64,000 bases of DNA from Flavobacterium psychrophilum (GCA_945890865.1 CAMDDB010000004.1:1-64000), one strand, 5' to 3'; counted from the first letter of the stretch, positions 1 to 10,126 are shown. The notes: a model not told the origin generated them from the letters alone. Translations and numbers: made by a program.

Positions 1-1670
1 TTACAGAAAAACCGGTTTTCAAAGGCATGGGAGAGTTAAAAACTTTTCTGGAAGATTATTTAAATTATAAAGTAACCCATCTTACGGCAGAAAATGGATT
101 TGAAGTATCAATATTATTTGTCATTTCAATTATAATTATAACAGCCCTACTAAAAAATTTAACAAACTATTTAGCATTATATCATGTAACAAGATTAAAA
201 AATGGTGTCCTAAGAGATATTAGAGAAAAACTGTATAAAGTAATTATAAACCTTCCTATTTCCTACTACTCTGAAAAAAGAAAAGGAGACATAATGTCGA
301 GAATGTTAGGTGATGTTAATGAAGTGAAAAATTCTTTCTTTCAAGTTTTGGAATTAGTGGTAAGAGAACCGCTAACTATCATTTTTTCAATAATTGCCAT
401 GTTTATGATTAGTGCAAAATTGAGCTTATTTGTTTTTCTATTTATTCCCATTTCAGGATATATTATTTCTATTGTAGGAAAAAACTTAAGAGCAAAATCA
501 AAAAGTGCTCAAGAACAAAATGGAATTCAAATTTCCATTTTAGACGAAACTTTAGGTGGTTTAAAAGTTGTAAAAGGATTTAACGCAGAAAAAATATTCA
601 TTGATAAATTCAATTCATCTCTTGGAAAACTTTTTAGATTAAGCAATAGCATTGGAAATAAAAATAACCTCGCAACTCCCTTAAGTGAATTTTTAGGCAT
701 TCTTACAATAGCGGTTTTATTATGGTATGGAGGCCAATTAGTAATTATAGATCAGTCATTGAAGCCCACAACATTTATTGCTTTTATTGCCTTGGCCTAT
801 ACGATATTGACACCCGCAAAAGCGATTTCAAAAGCTTCCTACCAAGTAAAAAGTGGATTAGCCGCTGCCGAACGTGTTTTTGATGTTTTGGAAGTAGAAA
901 ACACCATTACAGATAAAGAAAATGCCCAATCTAAAACCTCGTTTGACTCTTCTATAACCATAGAAAATATCAACTTTAAATACGAAGAAGAAAACATCTT
1001 GAAAAACTTTTCTTTGGAAGTTCCAAAGGGAAAAACAGTTGCATTAGTTGGACAATCAGGTTCTGGAAAAAGTACAATAGCCAATTTATTAACCCGTTTC
1101 TATGATGTTCAAGAAGGAAGTGTAAAAATTGACGGTACCAATATTAAAGATCTTACTATTGAATCCTTACGAGGCTTAATGGGATTGGTTACACAAGACT
1201 CTATTTTATTTAATGACACGATTAAAAACAATATTTTATTAGGGAAACAAAATGCATCCGACGACGAAATAATGGCCGCTTTGAAAATTGCAAATGCCTA
1301 CGAATTTGTCATGGATCTCCCCAATGGAATTGAAACCAATATTGGTGATTCGGGAGGAAAACTATCAGGTGGGCAAAAGCAGCGATTATCGATTGCACGT
1401 GCCGTCTTAAAAAACCCACCCATCATGATACTTGATGAAGCAACTTCTGCTTTAGATACCGAAAGCGAAAAATTTGTTCAGGTAGCCCTAGAAAATATGA
1501 TGGAAAACCGCACCTCAATTGTGATAGCACACCGTTTATCTACTATTCAAAAAGCCGATAAAATTGTAGTTATGCATAAAGGCGAAATTGTTGAACAAGG
1601 AACACATGATGAATTATTAGCATTGAATGGAACCTATTCGAAATTAGTCATGATGCAAAGCTTTGAGTAA
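1..1670 (+). CDS. ABC transporter, ATPase-permease fusion, MsbA-like (5' partial)
   Basis: Half-transporter with a membrane domain followed by an ABC ATPase, likely exporting lipid or another hydrophobic substrate across the inner membrane as a homodimer. The nucleotide-binding domain shows Walker A (GQSGSGKST), signature LSGGQKQR, Walker B IMILDEATSALD and the switch His in IAHRLST. The reading frame stays open to the window edge (codons TEKPVFKG precede the ATG at 27), and family members carry about 50 more N-terminal residues with the first helix. The gene is therefore cut by the window, and the ATG at 27 is probably internal. Substrate is not readable from sequence. Confidence 0.9.
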   Translation, partial: TEKPVFKGMGELKTFLEDYLNYKVTHLTAENGFEVSILFVISIIIITALLKNLTNYLALYHVTRLKNGVLRDIREKLYKVIINLPISYYSEKRKGDIMSRMLGDVNEVKNSFFQVLELVVREPLTIIFSIIAMFMISAKLSLFVFLFIPISGYIISIVGKNLRAKSKSAQEQNGIQISILDETLGGLKVVKGFNAEKIFIDKFNSSLGKLFRLSNSIGNKNNLATPLSEFLGILTIAVLLWYGGQLVIIDQSLKPTTFIAFIALAYTILTPAKAISKASYQVKSGLAAAERVFDVLEVENTITDKENAQSKTSFDSSITIENINFKYEEENILKNFSLEVPKGKTVALVGQSGSGKSTIANLLTRFYDVQEGSVKIDGTNIKDLTIESLRGLMGLVTQDSILFNDTIKNNILLGKQNASDDEIMAALKIANAYEFVMDLPNGIETNIGDSGGKLSGGQKQRLSIARAVLKNPPIMILDEATSALDTESEKFVQVALENMMENRTSIVIAHRLSTIQKADKIVVMHKGEIVEQGTHDELLALNGTYSKLVMMQSFE

Positions 1671-1722
1671 AAGTTGGAAGTTAGGAATCTCTTTAATAAT
1701 TGAATTTTGAACTTGAATAATT

Positions 1723-2424
1723 ATGTACATCAATAGCTCAAATATTACGCTACCCGAAGACAATGAAACCATTGTTTGGAAATATTTGGACCTATCTAAA
1801 TTTTTAGATATGTTGTTGTCCCAACAGTTATTTATGTCGCGTTCGGATAAATTTGAAGACCAGTACGAAGGAACTTTTTCAGAACCTACCTTTGAAGAAA
1901 TCAAAAAAATTGCCGCAAACAAAACCGAGTTTTTAGATTATTACAAATCCCATCGGGAAAAAGTGGTGATTAGCAGTTGGCACATCAACGAATATGAATC
2001 GTTTGCCATGTGGCAAATTTTTACTAAAAACAATGAAGGCCTTGCAATTCAATCCACTATCGGTCGATTAAAAGAAGCCTTACAACCTGAAAATCGTATC
2101 GAACAATACATTGGAAACGTGAATTATATTGATTATAAAAAAGAATATATTCCGTTTGACGATGCTTTTTTTCCGTTCTTGTTCAAAAGAAAAAGCTTTC
2201 AATATGAGCGTGAAGTACGCATCATTTCCGACGTGAGTACAAAAAATATTTCGGTAAATGACGGCCTAAAAATCAACGTTGACCTCAGCCAACTAATAGA
2301 AAAAATATACATTCACCCTAAAAGTGAAAACTGGTATAAAAAACTCGTCATTGAACTGGTTTCCAAACTCAATTTTAACATCGAGATTGAAAAATCTGAC
2401 TTAGAAAGTGATATTTTGATTTAA
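1723..2424 (+). CDS. DUF2971 family protein
   Basis: A 233-residue soluble protein with no signal peptide or membrane segment. The N-terminal part (about residues 18-50: WKYLDL, LFMSRSDKFEDQYEG) and the central SWHINEYESFAMWQIF followed by GLAIQST match the pattern of DUF2971 proteins, whose molecular function is unknown. It starts 52 nt after the transporter stop, without clear coupling, and faces the TonB receptor gene convergently. These proteins occur sporadically and often in accessory DNA, but base composition here does not differ visibly from the neighbours. The family call is from pattern memory, not a search. Confidence 0.65.
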   Translation: MYINSSNITLPEDNETIVWKYLDLSKFLDMLLSQQLFMSRSDKFEDQYEGTFSEPTFEEIKKIAANKTEFLDYYKSHREKVVISSWHINEYESFAMWQIFTKNNEGLAIQSTIGRLKEALQPENRIEQYIGNVNYIDYKKEYIPFDDAFFPFLFKRKSFQYEREVRIISDVSTKNISVNDGLKINVDLSQLIEKIYIHPKSENWYKKLVIELVSKLNFNIEIEKSDLESDILI

Positions 2425-2448
2425 TTATTATTGCAAAAAAGGAATAAA

Positions 2449-4911
2449 TTACATTCGAGCAATAAGTTTCAAACTAAAAACACGAGTAGTCATATAATTA
2501 GGTATGCCATACTGAGATTTAGTATACACATCTCGCACCCAAGTGTTGGTAATCGCATTTTGATTGTTGAATAAATTGAAAATTTCTAATCCCAAAGAAA
2601 ATTCATCAAAAGGTTTTAACCACGATAATTTTGATGTCAACTTTTCATCTTTAAAAACAAATGAGAATCCAACATCGGCTCTTTTGTAATCATTCAATCG
2701 CAACTGATAATTGTAAGGATCTGCGTAGGATGGTGAACCACCAGGCAATCCCGTATTGTAGACTAAATTTAAGTATAATTTTAAATTAGGAATATTAGGC
2801 ATATAATCTTGAAATAATATTCCAAATTTCAATCGCTGATCGGTAGGTCGAGCAATAAATCCTTTATTGTTTTGATTCTCTTCTGTTTTTAGATACCCGA
2901 AAGTAAACCATGACTCTGTCCCTGGAACAAATTCCCCGTTAATTCTTGCATCAAATCCATAGGCATAGGCCGTGGCCTCATTGTTGGCTCGGTATCGAAT
3001 TCGAACATTATCAATAGTATAGGTATTGACATCGGAAATATTTTTATAATAGGCTTCAGAAACCAGTTTAAAGGGTCGCGCCCACATTTTAAAACTATAA
3101 TCACCACTGAGGACAATGTGAAAAGATTGTTGGGCCTTTACATTGGTTTGCACTACCCCATCATAATCCCGCAATTCCCTATAAAACGGTGGCTGATGAT
3201 ACAAACCACCCGACAATCGAAATAAAATATCCTTATCCCACAAGGGCTTAAATGCAAATTGGATACGCGGTGAAAAAGTGATTTGACTCGTTCCTTTTGG
3301 TCTTCCATCGGCATCTACTTGCCATTGATGAGCACGAACCCCGGCATTCAGCCAATAATTATGTTGACCTAATTTTCCTCGTCTATTCCATTGGAAATAA
3401 CCCGACAAACGATTAATTTTTGTAGAATTTGTTGCCCGAACATTTTGATAAGGTGCTAAAGGACCTACATAGGGATTATAAGGTTGATCATTTTGATACT
3501 CTAGAATGGGATTGGGTAATGAAAATCCAGCCGAGTCAATTACTTCCCATTCTACAATACGATCTCTTATATCTTCCAAAGTGAATTTTGCACCCCATTC
3601 TACTTGCGATTTTTTAGAAATTTCATGAAAGCCTTTAACTTCTGCATTGACTATTAAGGCGTCTAAATCGTTTCGAGCATGAGTCAATTGCGAACCAATT
3701 CCTCGAGAGTAGACTACATCTCCAAACGATTCTGAACCAATATTCGTATCTACTTCGCCCAATCGATATTGAGCTAAAATATCATAATATTCTTGCTCTT
3801 GTGTATGATAAGCGGAAGCTATAAATTTTAGTTTATTGGAATTATTATACTGATAAACCGCTTTTCCAGCTCCAAAATAAGTCAAATAATTATCTTTTTC
3901 TTGCCCTTCATAATAAACCAAAAGAGCGATGGGTTCGCTTATTGTTCCAAAATTAGTTTGACGACTTAAGGGTTGATAATGGTATTTATTTTGAGATATA
4001 TTTCCTAAAAAACTAAAATTCAATTGCGAGGAAGCGTTAAAATTAAGCAAGGTTTGTACATCCAAAAAAGTGGGTTTGAAATTTGTTTGTGTTTCCTGAC
4101 TGTTGACTAACAAACTGTTATCGCGGTAGCGAAAACCTGTAATATTTGACCATTTTTGATTTTTAGAAACCCCTTCAGCTGTAAAACTTCCCCCCAATAA
4201 ACTCGCTTCTACTCCTGCTCTAAAACGTTTGGGATTGCGATAAGTAATATCCAACACCGAAGAAAGTTTGTCGCCATATTTCGATTGAAATCCACCAGCA
4301 GAAAAATCTACTTTTTCCACCATATTTGTATTGGTGAAACTCAATCCTTCTTGTTGCCCTGAGCGGATCAAAAAAGGACGGTATACTTCTATTTCATTGA
4401 CATAGACCAAATTTTCATCATAATTTCCCCCGCGAACGGCATAAGAAGTACTCAATTCATTATTAGAATAAACCCCTGGTAGTGTTTTGATAATATTTTC
4501 AACCCCTGCATTTGCCCCAGGAATCAATCGAATAGTAACCGGGTCAATCGTCGTTACTCCTTCAATGCGTTTTTTACTATCACTGGTAATTACGAGCTCT
4601 CCCATTTGTTCAATCTTGGAACTCATAACTGGATTCAATTCATAGTCTTCATTGGGTTTTAATTCAACGGTTACGGTACTGTTTTTAAAAGATGGATGTG
4701 AAAAAACAAGTGAAACTTTTTGATGGGCAGGTATTTCTATGATATAAAACCCATTTTCATTGGTAAAAACAACATTTTCAATTCCTTTTATATTAACTCG
4801 TTCAATTGGATTTTGAAATTCGTCTAAAATTACACCTTTCACCTGAGCCTTTTGGGCAAAAGTGACGAGCGACCACAGACTAAGAAGAAGAAATAAACAC
4901 CTATTTTTCAA
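2449..4911 (-). CDS. TonB-dependent receptor with carboxypeptidase-like N-terminal domain
   Basis: Outer-membrane active transporter of 820 residues. It has a signal peptide (residues 1-19, ending TFAQ), a carboxypeptidase-regulatory-like beta sandwich (about 22-100, starting VKGVILDEFQNPI), a plug domain (about 115-220, with LPGVYSNNELSTSYAVRGG) and a beta-barrel. The N-terminal extension is typical of Bacteroidota receptors. No SusD partner is adjacent, so a polysaccharide role is not implied. It lies 15 nt downstream of the M23 peptidase gene and is probably cotranscribed with it. Ligand unknown. The last residue is Met rather than the usual aromatic residue. Confidence 0.9.
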   Translation of the reverse strand: MKNRCLFLLLSLWSLVTFAQKAQVKGVILDEFQNPIERVNIKGIENVVFTNENGFYIIEIPAHQKVSLVFSHPSFKNSTVTVELKPNEDYELNPVMSSKIEQMGELVITSDSKKRIEGVTTIDPVTIRLIPGANAGVENIIKTLPGVYSNNELSTSYAVRGGNYDENLVYVNEIEVYRPFLIRSGQQEGLSFTNTNMVEKVDFSAGGFQSKYGDKLSSVLDITYRNPKRFRAGVEASLLGGSFTAEGVSKNQKWSNITGFRYRDNSLLVNSQETQTNFKPTFLDVQTLLNFNASSQLNFSFLGNISQNKYHYQPLSRQTNFGTISEPIALLVYYEGQEKDNYLTYFGAGKAVYQYNNSNKLKFIASAYHTQEQEYYDILAQYRLGEVDTNIGSESFGDVVYSRGIGSQLTHARNDLDALIVNAEVKGFHEISKKSQVEWGAKFTLEDIRDRIVEWEVIDSAGFSLPNPILEYQNDQPYNPYVGPLAPYQNVRATNSTKINRLSGYFQWNRRGKLGQHNYWLNAGVRAHQWQVDADGRPKGTSQITFSPRIQFAFKPLWDKDILFRLSGGLYHQPPFYRELRDYDGVVQTNVKAQQSFHIVLSGDYSFKMWARPFKLVSEAYYKNISDVNTYTIDNVRIRYRANNEATAYAYGFDARINGEFVPGTESWFTFGYLKTEENQNNKGFIARPTDQRLKFGILFQDYMPNIPNLKLYLNLVYNTGLPGGSPSYADPYNYQLRLNDYKRADVGFSFVFKDEKLTSKLSWLKPFDEFSLGLEIFNLFNNQNAITNTWVRDVYTKSQYGIPNYMTTRVFSLKLIARM

Positions 4912-4926
4912 AAGTATCCGTTTTAA

Positions 4927-6612
4927 TTATTTAAAAAAGTAAGATTCAAAGGTAGTAGAATTTTGTAAACTATCGGTCACGACAATCTTTAAATCATTTC
5001 GCCCTGAAACAAAAATAGCATCATTTAAATTGTGCACTAACTTATTCGATTTATAATCATATTCTAGCAATATCCATTTCCCATTCAAATATCCTGCATA
5101 CGTTGCAATATCTGAATGTAAATCGGAAGCACAAACACTAATTGTTTTTTGATCATTTAACGTCCTTCCTTCCACAAAATTGACATTATAAATTCTTGGT
5201 GGAGTTGTATCTTGGGCCAATTTATAGGTACCCAAAGATTTTATTTTGGTGGAAAAAGAATTGCCTTTGCGTGTGGTTTTATTAAAGTCCAATTTATATC
5301 CTTCTAGTGTTGCAATATACGTTTTGCTCAATTGCTCTTCCGTTAAACCGTTTACTTCATTAAATGTCAATGTAATATTTTTGTGAACAGGGACACTATC
5401 ATCGTGCAACGTAACAATATCTCCATTGACGTCAAAATTCATATAAAAATTAGCATAAAAGGCATTTTCAGGAACATACACCGAAACCTTATTCTTTTCA
5501 AATATAGCTTCTGTTTTAGCTTTTACAAAATAGGGTGTTTTTTGAATTGTTTTCTTAATGGAAGGCACCTGAGGGCTATACGCAATAGGAATAATTAATT
5601 CAATCTTATTTTGGTGAAAATCATACAATTCTACGCGGTATGTATAATTGGCATTGGGAACAATCTTTAATGTTCCGTCTTTTGCATTACCCGCTACAAT
5701 AGACAGCGGATAACTATTCAACTCAAATAATTTTTGAACCCGTTGTCCCATTTCATGAAAGCGTTCATAATCGATAAAATTATTGATATAACGCGATTCA
5801 TCAAAAGCAAAAGTATCAAATCCATATTGGTATTGTAATACCCCATTGAGGTAGGCTTTAACCTTATATAAACCGTTTTTGTTGTAGGCGTTGGTGCAAT
5901 AATCATAGGCATTAATTCCAAAAGCAATTCTACCGTTTGCTTTTACTTTGGTACAAAGATATGTACCGTCGGCTTGTTTATTGAAAGAAATATTTATGGG
6001 CTTTTGCGAATTATTTACCACTGTTGAATCTAGTGGATAAACGACAACACCTTGAATGATAGGTTTGCGTTCGTCCTTGATTATTTTAGTAAAACCAAAA
6101 TGCATTGGATTGATAATTTGTTCCGACTTTGTATCTCTAAATTCAAAATGTAAGTGTGGAGCACCACTACCACCTGTATTTCCTGTAAACGCAATAATAT
6201 CCCCTTTTTTAACGGGTAAATCAGACGGATATAAATACATTTCTACTTCAAACGACTGCTCTTGATACTGCTTCTTTTTTATGAACTCTTGAATGGCACC
6301 ATTAGCTTTTTGCAAATGACCATATACAGAAGTATACCCATTGGGATGGGTAATATAGAGTGCTTTTCCGTAACCAAAGGGAGATATTTTTATTCGAGAA
6401 ACGAAACCATCAGCAGTCGCATATACGGGCAAACCTTCAACACCCGCAGTTTTAAAATCCAATCCCGAATGAAAATGATTACTTCGCAATTCACCAAATG
6501 AACCCGAGATATCTAAAGGAATGGCTAAGGGAGATTGAAAGGCATCTTGGGGATATTTTTCTTGACTCAAAACAAAAAGGGGAACAAATAAAATGGCTAA
6601 TAGAAATTTCAT
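4927..6612 (-). CDS. M23 family metallopeptidase (LytM-like), secreted
   Basis: Periplasmic peptidoglycan endopeptidase or regulator of 561 residues. A signal peptide (MKFLLAILFVPLFVLSQ) supports the start at 6612; an upstream in-frame ATG at 6660 would put 16 unlikely residues ahead of it. The M23 domain lies near the N-terminus (about residues 30-175) with zinc-ligand motifs HSGLDFK and HLHFEF and the intervening GYTSVYGHL, so the catalytic residues look intact. The remaining 380 residues are beta-rich and unassigned. It precedes the TonB receptor in the same orientation, a pair compatible with envelope maintenance. Confidence 0.88.
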   Translation of the reverse strand: MKFLLAILFVPLFVLSQEKYPQDAFQSPLAIPLDISGSFGELRSNHFHSGLDFKTAGVEGLPVYATADGFVSRIKISPFGYGKALYITHPNGYTSVYGHLQKANGAIQEFIKKKQYQEQSFEVEMYLYPSDLPVKKGDIIAFTGNTGGSGAPHLHFEFRDTKSEQIINPMHFGFTKIIKDERKPIIQGVVVYPLDSTVVNNSQKPINISFNKQADGTYLCTKVKANGRIAFGINAYDYCTNAYNKNGLYKVKAYLNGVLQYQYGFDTFAFDESRYINNFIDYERFHEMGQRVQKLFELNSYPLSIVAGNAKDGTLKIVPNANYTYRVELYDFHQNKIELIIPIAYSPQVPSIKKTIQKTPYFVKAKTEAIFEKNKVSVYVPENAFYANFYMNFDVNGDIVTLHDDSVPVHKNITLTFNEVNGLTEEQLSKTYIATLEGYKLDFNKTTRKGNSFSTKIKSLGTYKLAQDTTPPRIYNVNFVEGRTLNDQKTISVCASDLHSDIATYAGYLNGKWILLEYDYKSNKLVHNLNDAIFVSGRNDLKIVVTDSLQNSTTFESYFFK

Positions 6613-6745
6613 AACGCTGGTGTTTAGTGCTAAAATAGTAAAAAAAAATAAGTTAACCACAAAAAGTAAGTTAGCAAAAACAATCAGCTAAGCATCAAAT
6701 ACTTAGAGCAAAATAAAATTAAATTTTAAAATTTAACAAAAACTG

Positions 6746-6776
6746 TTGCGATTTTTGAATACTAATGCTAACTTTG
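6746..6776 (+). promoter_or_regulatory. Bacteroidota-type promoter for the zapB-like/zapA transcript
   Basis: TTG at 6746-6748, a 20-nt spacer, and TAACTTTG at 6769-6776, an exact match to the TAnnTTTG -7 element. Transcription would start near 6781, about 25 nt before the zapB-like ATG. Confidence 0.6.
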
Positions 6777-6804
6777 TGACTTATTGAAATGAATTACATC
6801 GTTA

Positions 6805-7095
6805 ATGAATGGATTATCCGAATTAATTGATTCTCTAGAAGTTAAATTTTTCAAGCTCAACCAAAAGTTGATTCAGTTGGAAAAGAAAAACTCAGAATTA
6901 CAAGAAGAATTGTTGCGATCAAAAAAAATGCAACAGCAACAAGCAGTTGACCTAACTTCTTTTCAAAATCAATTGGATACCCTTAAAATGGTGAATTCTT
7001 TATTAGGCAGTGAAGAAAATAAACGAGAAACAAAACTCAAAATAAATTCATTAATTCGAGAAATCGATTATTGTATAGCCCAACTTTCTGATTAG
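6805..7095 (+). CDS. Coiled-coil protein, ZapB-like
   Basis: A 96-residue protein that is nearly all charged alpha helix with heptad-like leucines (about residues 5-70, e.g. LNQKLIQLEKKNSELQEEL). It has no signal peptide. It lies 7 nt upstream of zapA, and a small coiled-coil ORF in front of zapA recurs in Flavobacteria. Function as a ZapB-like division-ring partner is inferred from size, coiled coil and neighbour only. Confidence 0.6.
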   Translation: MNGLSELIDSLEVKFFKLNQKLIQLEKKNSELQEELLRSKKMQQQQAVDLTSFQNQLDTLKMVNSLLGSEENKRETKLKINSLIREIDYCIAQLSD

Positions 7096-7102
7096 AAAGC
7101 AT

Positions 7103-7396
7103 ATGAGTGAGAAACTAAAAATTAAAATATCAATTGCAGACCGAGTATATCCATTAACGGTGGATCCCTCGCAAGAAGAAGGCCTTAGGAGCGCTTCTAA
7201 AAAAATTGATGGAATGATTAAACAGTTTGAACAAAGCTATGCCGTAAGAGATAAACAAGATGTTCTGGCCATGTGTGCGTTGCAATTTGCAGCACAAGTG
7301 GAACAAAAACAAATTACAACCTCTCAAACTAGTGAAACCGCTTTGGCTAGATTACAAAATCTAGATAAAAAACTGAGTGAGTTACTCGCAAAATAA
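7103..7396 (+). CDS. zapA: Cell division protein ZapA
   Basis: A 97-residue ZapA-family protein that in other bacteria crosslinks FtsZ filaments at midcell. The N-terminal beta part (KIKISIADRVYPLTVDPSQEEGLRS begins the domain) and a C-terminal helix (about residues 60-95) match the family in length and order. It is translated just after the coiled-coil ORF and is followed by a 6S-type RNA, the same zapA-6S adjacency seen in E. coli (zapA-ssrS). Confidence 0.88.
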   Translation: MSEKLKIKISIADRVYPLTVDPSQEEGLRSASKKIDGMIKQFEQSYAVRDKQDVLAMCALQFAAQVEQKQITTSQTSETALARLQNLDKKLSELLAK

Positions 7397-7425
7397 ATAC
7401 GTTCTTACAACATAAATACGATACT

Positions 7426-7580
7426 GCCTACATTAGTATATATTTGATAAACTCAACACTAAGAATTAAAACGAGTGAATCTTTGCAACTATAACAGGCC
7501 CTTTAGTGGGAAGTTTGAACTGCAAGTTAGCTTAAATCTTGTATAAGCGAGTTTATACAAACAGCTAATGTAGGCTTTTT
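7426..7580 (+). ncRNA. ssrS: 6S RNA (6S-Flavo type)
   Basis: The zapA-rny intergenic region holds a long closed structure. An 11-bp perfect terminal stem joins 7426-7436 (gcctacattag) with 7565-7575 and is followed by a T-run. An 8-bp second stem joins 7447-7454 with 7549-7556. A large central bubble (7455-7548) contains an apical stem (7483-7487 with 7521-7525). Length near 150 nt, terminal stem, bubble and position after zapA all fit 6S RNA, which mimics an open promoter and binds RNA polymerase holoenzyme. The 3' T-run can serve as its terminator. The 5' end is inferred from the stem; no strong promoter is obvious upstream. Confidence 0.78.
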
Positions 7581-7604
7581 TATATAATTTTTTTAATACA
7601 TATC

Positions 7605-9167
7605 ATGGATATACTAAGCATAATTATTGGATTAGCAACAGGTCTTGGGGGTGGTTTTGGAGGTGCTAAATTTTTAGAAAGAAGCAATGTCTCTAATTTA
7701 ATCAAAAACGCAAAAAAAGAAGCTAACACTATTTTAAAAGACGCTAACGTTGAAGCAGAAGCCACTAAAAAAGAAAAAATACTTCAAGCTAAAGAACGCT
7801 TTTTAGAATTAAAAGCAGAACACGAACAAGTTATTCTAGCCCGCGACAAAAAAACAGCAGAAGCCGAAAAAAGAACCAGAGATAAAGAATCTCAAATTTC
7901 AAATGAATTGGCCAAAGCTAAAAAAGTAAACGATGACGCTGAAGCTAAAATTGTTGAATACACTGCAAAAATCGAGGTTTTAGAAAAAAAACAACAAGAA
8001 ATTGATCGCTTGCACAAAAGCCAAGTGGAACAATTGGAAACCATTTCTGGTTTATCCGCTGAAGATGCTAAAAACCAATTGGTCGAAAGCTTAAAAGCAG
8101 AAGCAAAAACAAGCGCCATGTCCTTCATTCAAGATACCGTTGAAGAAGCTAAAATGACGGCGCATCAAGAAGCCAAAAAAGTAATCATCAGCACCATTCA
8201 ACGTGTAGGAACCGAAGAAGCAGTAGAAAACTGTGTTTCGGTATTCAATATTGAATCGGATGATGTAAAAGGTCGAATTATTGGTCGTGAAGGTCGTAAC
8301 ATTAGAGCTTTAGAAGCGGCAACAGGAGTTGAAATTATTGTAGACGATACCCCCGAAGCCATCATTCTTTCTTGTTTTGACCCCGTTCGAAGAGAAATCG
8401 CACGTTTGGCCTTACACAAATTAGTAACCGACGGACGTATTCACCCAGCACGTATTGAGGAAGTTGTGGCCAAAACCGCTAAACAAATCGATGAAGAAAT
8501 TATTGAAACAGGAAAACGTACAGTCATCGATTTAGGAATCCACGGATTACACCCAGAATTGATTAAAGTAGTTGGCCGAATGAAATACCGTTCTTCGTAC
8601 GGGCAAAATTTACTACAACACTCCAAAGAAGTAGCTAAACTTTGTGGTATTATGGCTGCTGAATTAGGCTTAAACGTAAAGCTAGCCAAAAGAGCTGGTT
8701 TATTACACGATATTGGAAAAGTACCCGATACAGAAAGTGAATTGCCTCACGCGATTTTAGGGATGCAATGGGCAGAAAAATACGGTGAAAAAGAAGAAGT
8801 TTGTAATGCCATTGGAGCACACCACGATGAAATCGAAATGAAATCATTGATCTCTCCTATTATTCAAGTTTGTGATGCGATATCAGGAGCTAGACCAGGT
8901 GCAAGACGTCAAGTATTAGACTCTTACATCCAACGACTAAAAGATTTAGAAGATATTGCCTTTGGATTCAACGGGGTTAAAAATGCCTATGCTATTCAAG
9001 CGGGTAGAGAATTGCGTGTAATTGTGGAAAGTGAAAAAGTATCCGATGATGATGCAGCGAATTTATCGTTTGAGATTTCACAAAAAATTCAAACTGAAAT
9101 GACTTATCCAGGTCAAGTAAAAATAACGGTAATTCGAGAAACAAGAGCTGTAAATATTGCCAAGTAA
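7605..9167 (+). CDS. rny: Ribonuclease Y
   Basis: Membrane-anchored endoribonuclease of 520 residues that initiates mRNA decay. In order: a short N-terminal hydrophobic, glycine-rich anchor (1-25), a long charged coiled coil (about 30-205), a KH RNA-binding domain ([17 protein letters not shown], about 222-285) and an HD hydrolase domain with [11 protein letters not shown] and LLHDIGK. The HD metal ligands are present. It follows the 6S RNA and ends at a strong hairpin terminator. Confidence 0.95.
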   Translation: MDILSIIIGLATGLGGGFGGAKFLERSNVSNLIKNAKKEANTILKDANVEAEATKKEKILQAKERFLELKAEHEQVILARDKKTAEAEKRTRDKESQISNELAKAKKVNDDAEAKIVEYTAKIEVLEKKQQEIDRLHKSQVEQLETISGLSAEDAKNQLVESLKAEAKTSAMSFIQDTVEEAKMTAHQEAKKVIISTIQRVGTEEAVENCVSVFNIESDDVKGRIIGREGRNIRALEAATGVEIIVDDTPEAIILSCFDPVRREIARLALHKLVTDGRIHPARIEEVVAKTAKQIDEEIIETGKRTVIDLGIHGLHPELIKVVGRMKYRSSYGQNLLQHSKEVAKLCGIMAAELGLNVKLAKRAGLLHDIGKVPDTESELPHAILGMQWAEKYGEKEEVCNAIGAHHDEIEMKSLISPIIQVCDAISGARPGARRQVLDSYIQRLKDLEDIAFGFNGVKNAYAIQAGRELRVIVESEKVSDDDAANLSFEISQKIQTEMTYPGQVKITVIRETRAVNIAK

Positions 9168-9192
9168 AAACAACTATTTGATAAAAATTAAG

Positions 9193-9224
9193 AATCGTAT
9201 TATTTATTTAATACGATTTTTTTT
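9193..9224 (+). terminator. Rho-independent terminator of rny
   Basis: A 9-bp perfect stem (9193-9201 with 9210-9218), an 8-nt loop and a run of six T. The T-run overlaps the xerD stop codon region on the other strand. Confidence 0.85.
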
Positions 9225-10122
9225 ATTTCCTTGGATGGTAATTGTATAATACTTCCGACAAGAATTTTCGATCCAAGTGCATATAGACTTCTGTAGTTGT
9301 AATAGATTCATGTCCCAACATCAATTGTATCGAACGCAAATCGGCGCCATTTTCTAACAAATGAGTCGCAAATGAATGCCGAAAAGTATGCGGACTTATC
9401 GTTTTATTTAAATTAATTTTTAAAGCCAAGTCTTTAATAATAGTGAATACCATGGCGCGTGTCAATTGTTTACCTCGACGGTTCAAGAACAACGTATCTT
9501 CATAGCCCTTTTGAATAGATAAATGCACTCGGATTTGATTTGCATACAACCCAATTAACTTAATGGTCGTTTTTCCTACGGGAACGAATCGTTGTTTATT
9601 ACCCTTTCCAGTAATTTTGATAAATCCTTCCTCAAAAAATAAATCAGATAGTTTGAGTGTAATCAATTCCGATACCCGCAAACCACAACTGTATAACGTC
9701 TCGAGCATTGCCTTATTTCTTTCGCCTTCTGGAGTGGATAGATCGATTGCTTGTATCAGCAAATCAATTTCTTTAGTAGATAAGGTATCAGGAAGTTTTC
9801 GGCCGGTCTTTGGTACTTCTATTAATTCGAGTGGCGTATCGTTTCTATAGTCTTCAAAAATGAGGTAATTGAAAAAACTCTTGAGGCCCGAAATTAAACG
9901 GGATTGACTTCTTGGATTCACCTGTGAAGCCATTTCATAAATAAACTGTTGAATAACTTCCTCAGTGATGTGAATAGGCGATATATTGATTTCTTTTTGG
10001 TTTAAAAACAATACCAATTTTTCAACATCAAACGTATAATTAGCAATGGTGTTTTGAGACAAACCCCGTTCCAGCTTTAAATAATTTTGATATTCTTTGA
10101 TATAGGATACCCAGGTTTTCAT
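9223..10122 (-). CDS. xerD: Tyrosine recombinase XerD
   Basis: Site-specific recombinase of 299 residues that resolves chromosome dimers at dif with its partner XerC, which is not in this window. It has a SAM-like N-terminal core-binding domain (about 1-90) and a catalytic domain with R149, K173, H245, R248, H271 and nucleophile Y280 all present (YSCGLRVSEL, TGKGNKQRF, HTFRHSFATH, LMLGH, EVYMH). Length is normal. It has its own promoter box 4 nt before the ATG and is insulated from the upstream OMP genes by a terminator. Confidence 0.92.
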   Translation of the reverse strand: MKTWVSYIKEYQNYLKLERGLSQNTIANYTFDVEKLVLFLNQKEINISPIHITEEVIQQFIYEMASQVNPRSQSRLISGLKSFFNYLIFEDYRNDTPLELIEVPKTGRKLPDTLSTKEIDLLIQAIDLSTPEGERNKAMLETLYSCGLRVSELITLKLSDLFFEEGFIKITGKGNKQRFVPVGKTTIKLIGLYANQIRVHLSIQKGYEDTLFLNRRGKQLTRAMVFTIIKDLALKINLNKTISPHTFRHSFATHLLENGADLRSIQLMLGHESITTTEVYMHLDRKFLSEVLYNYHPRK

Positions 10123-10126
10123 ATTT

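Noticed and set aside
1644..1922. 92-residue minus-strand ORF over the transporter end and DUF2971 start
   Set aside because: It lies antisense to two better-supported genes, shows no family resemblance and has no promoter.
6613..6804. Possible small gene between the M23 peptidase and the zapB-like gene
   Set aside because: No ORF with a start signal; the region is explained by two divergent promoters.
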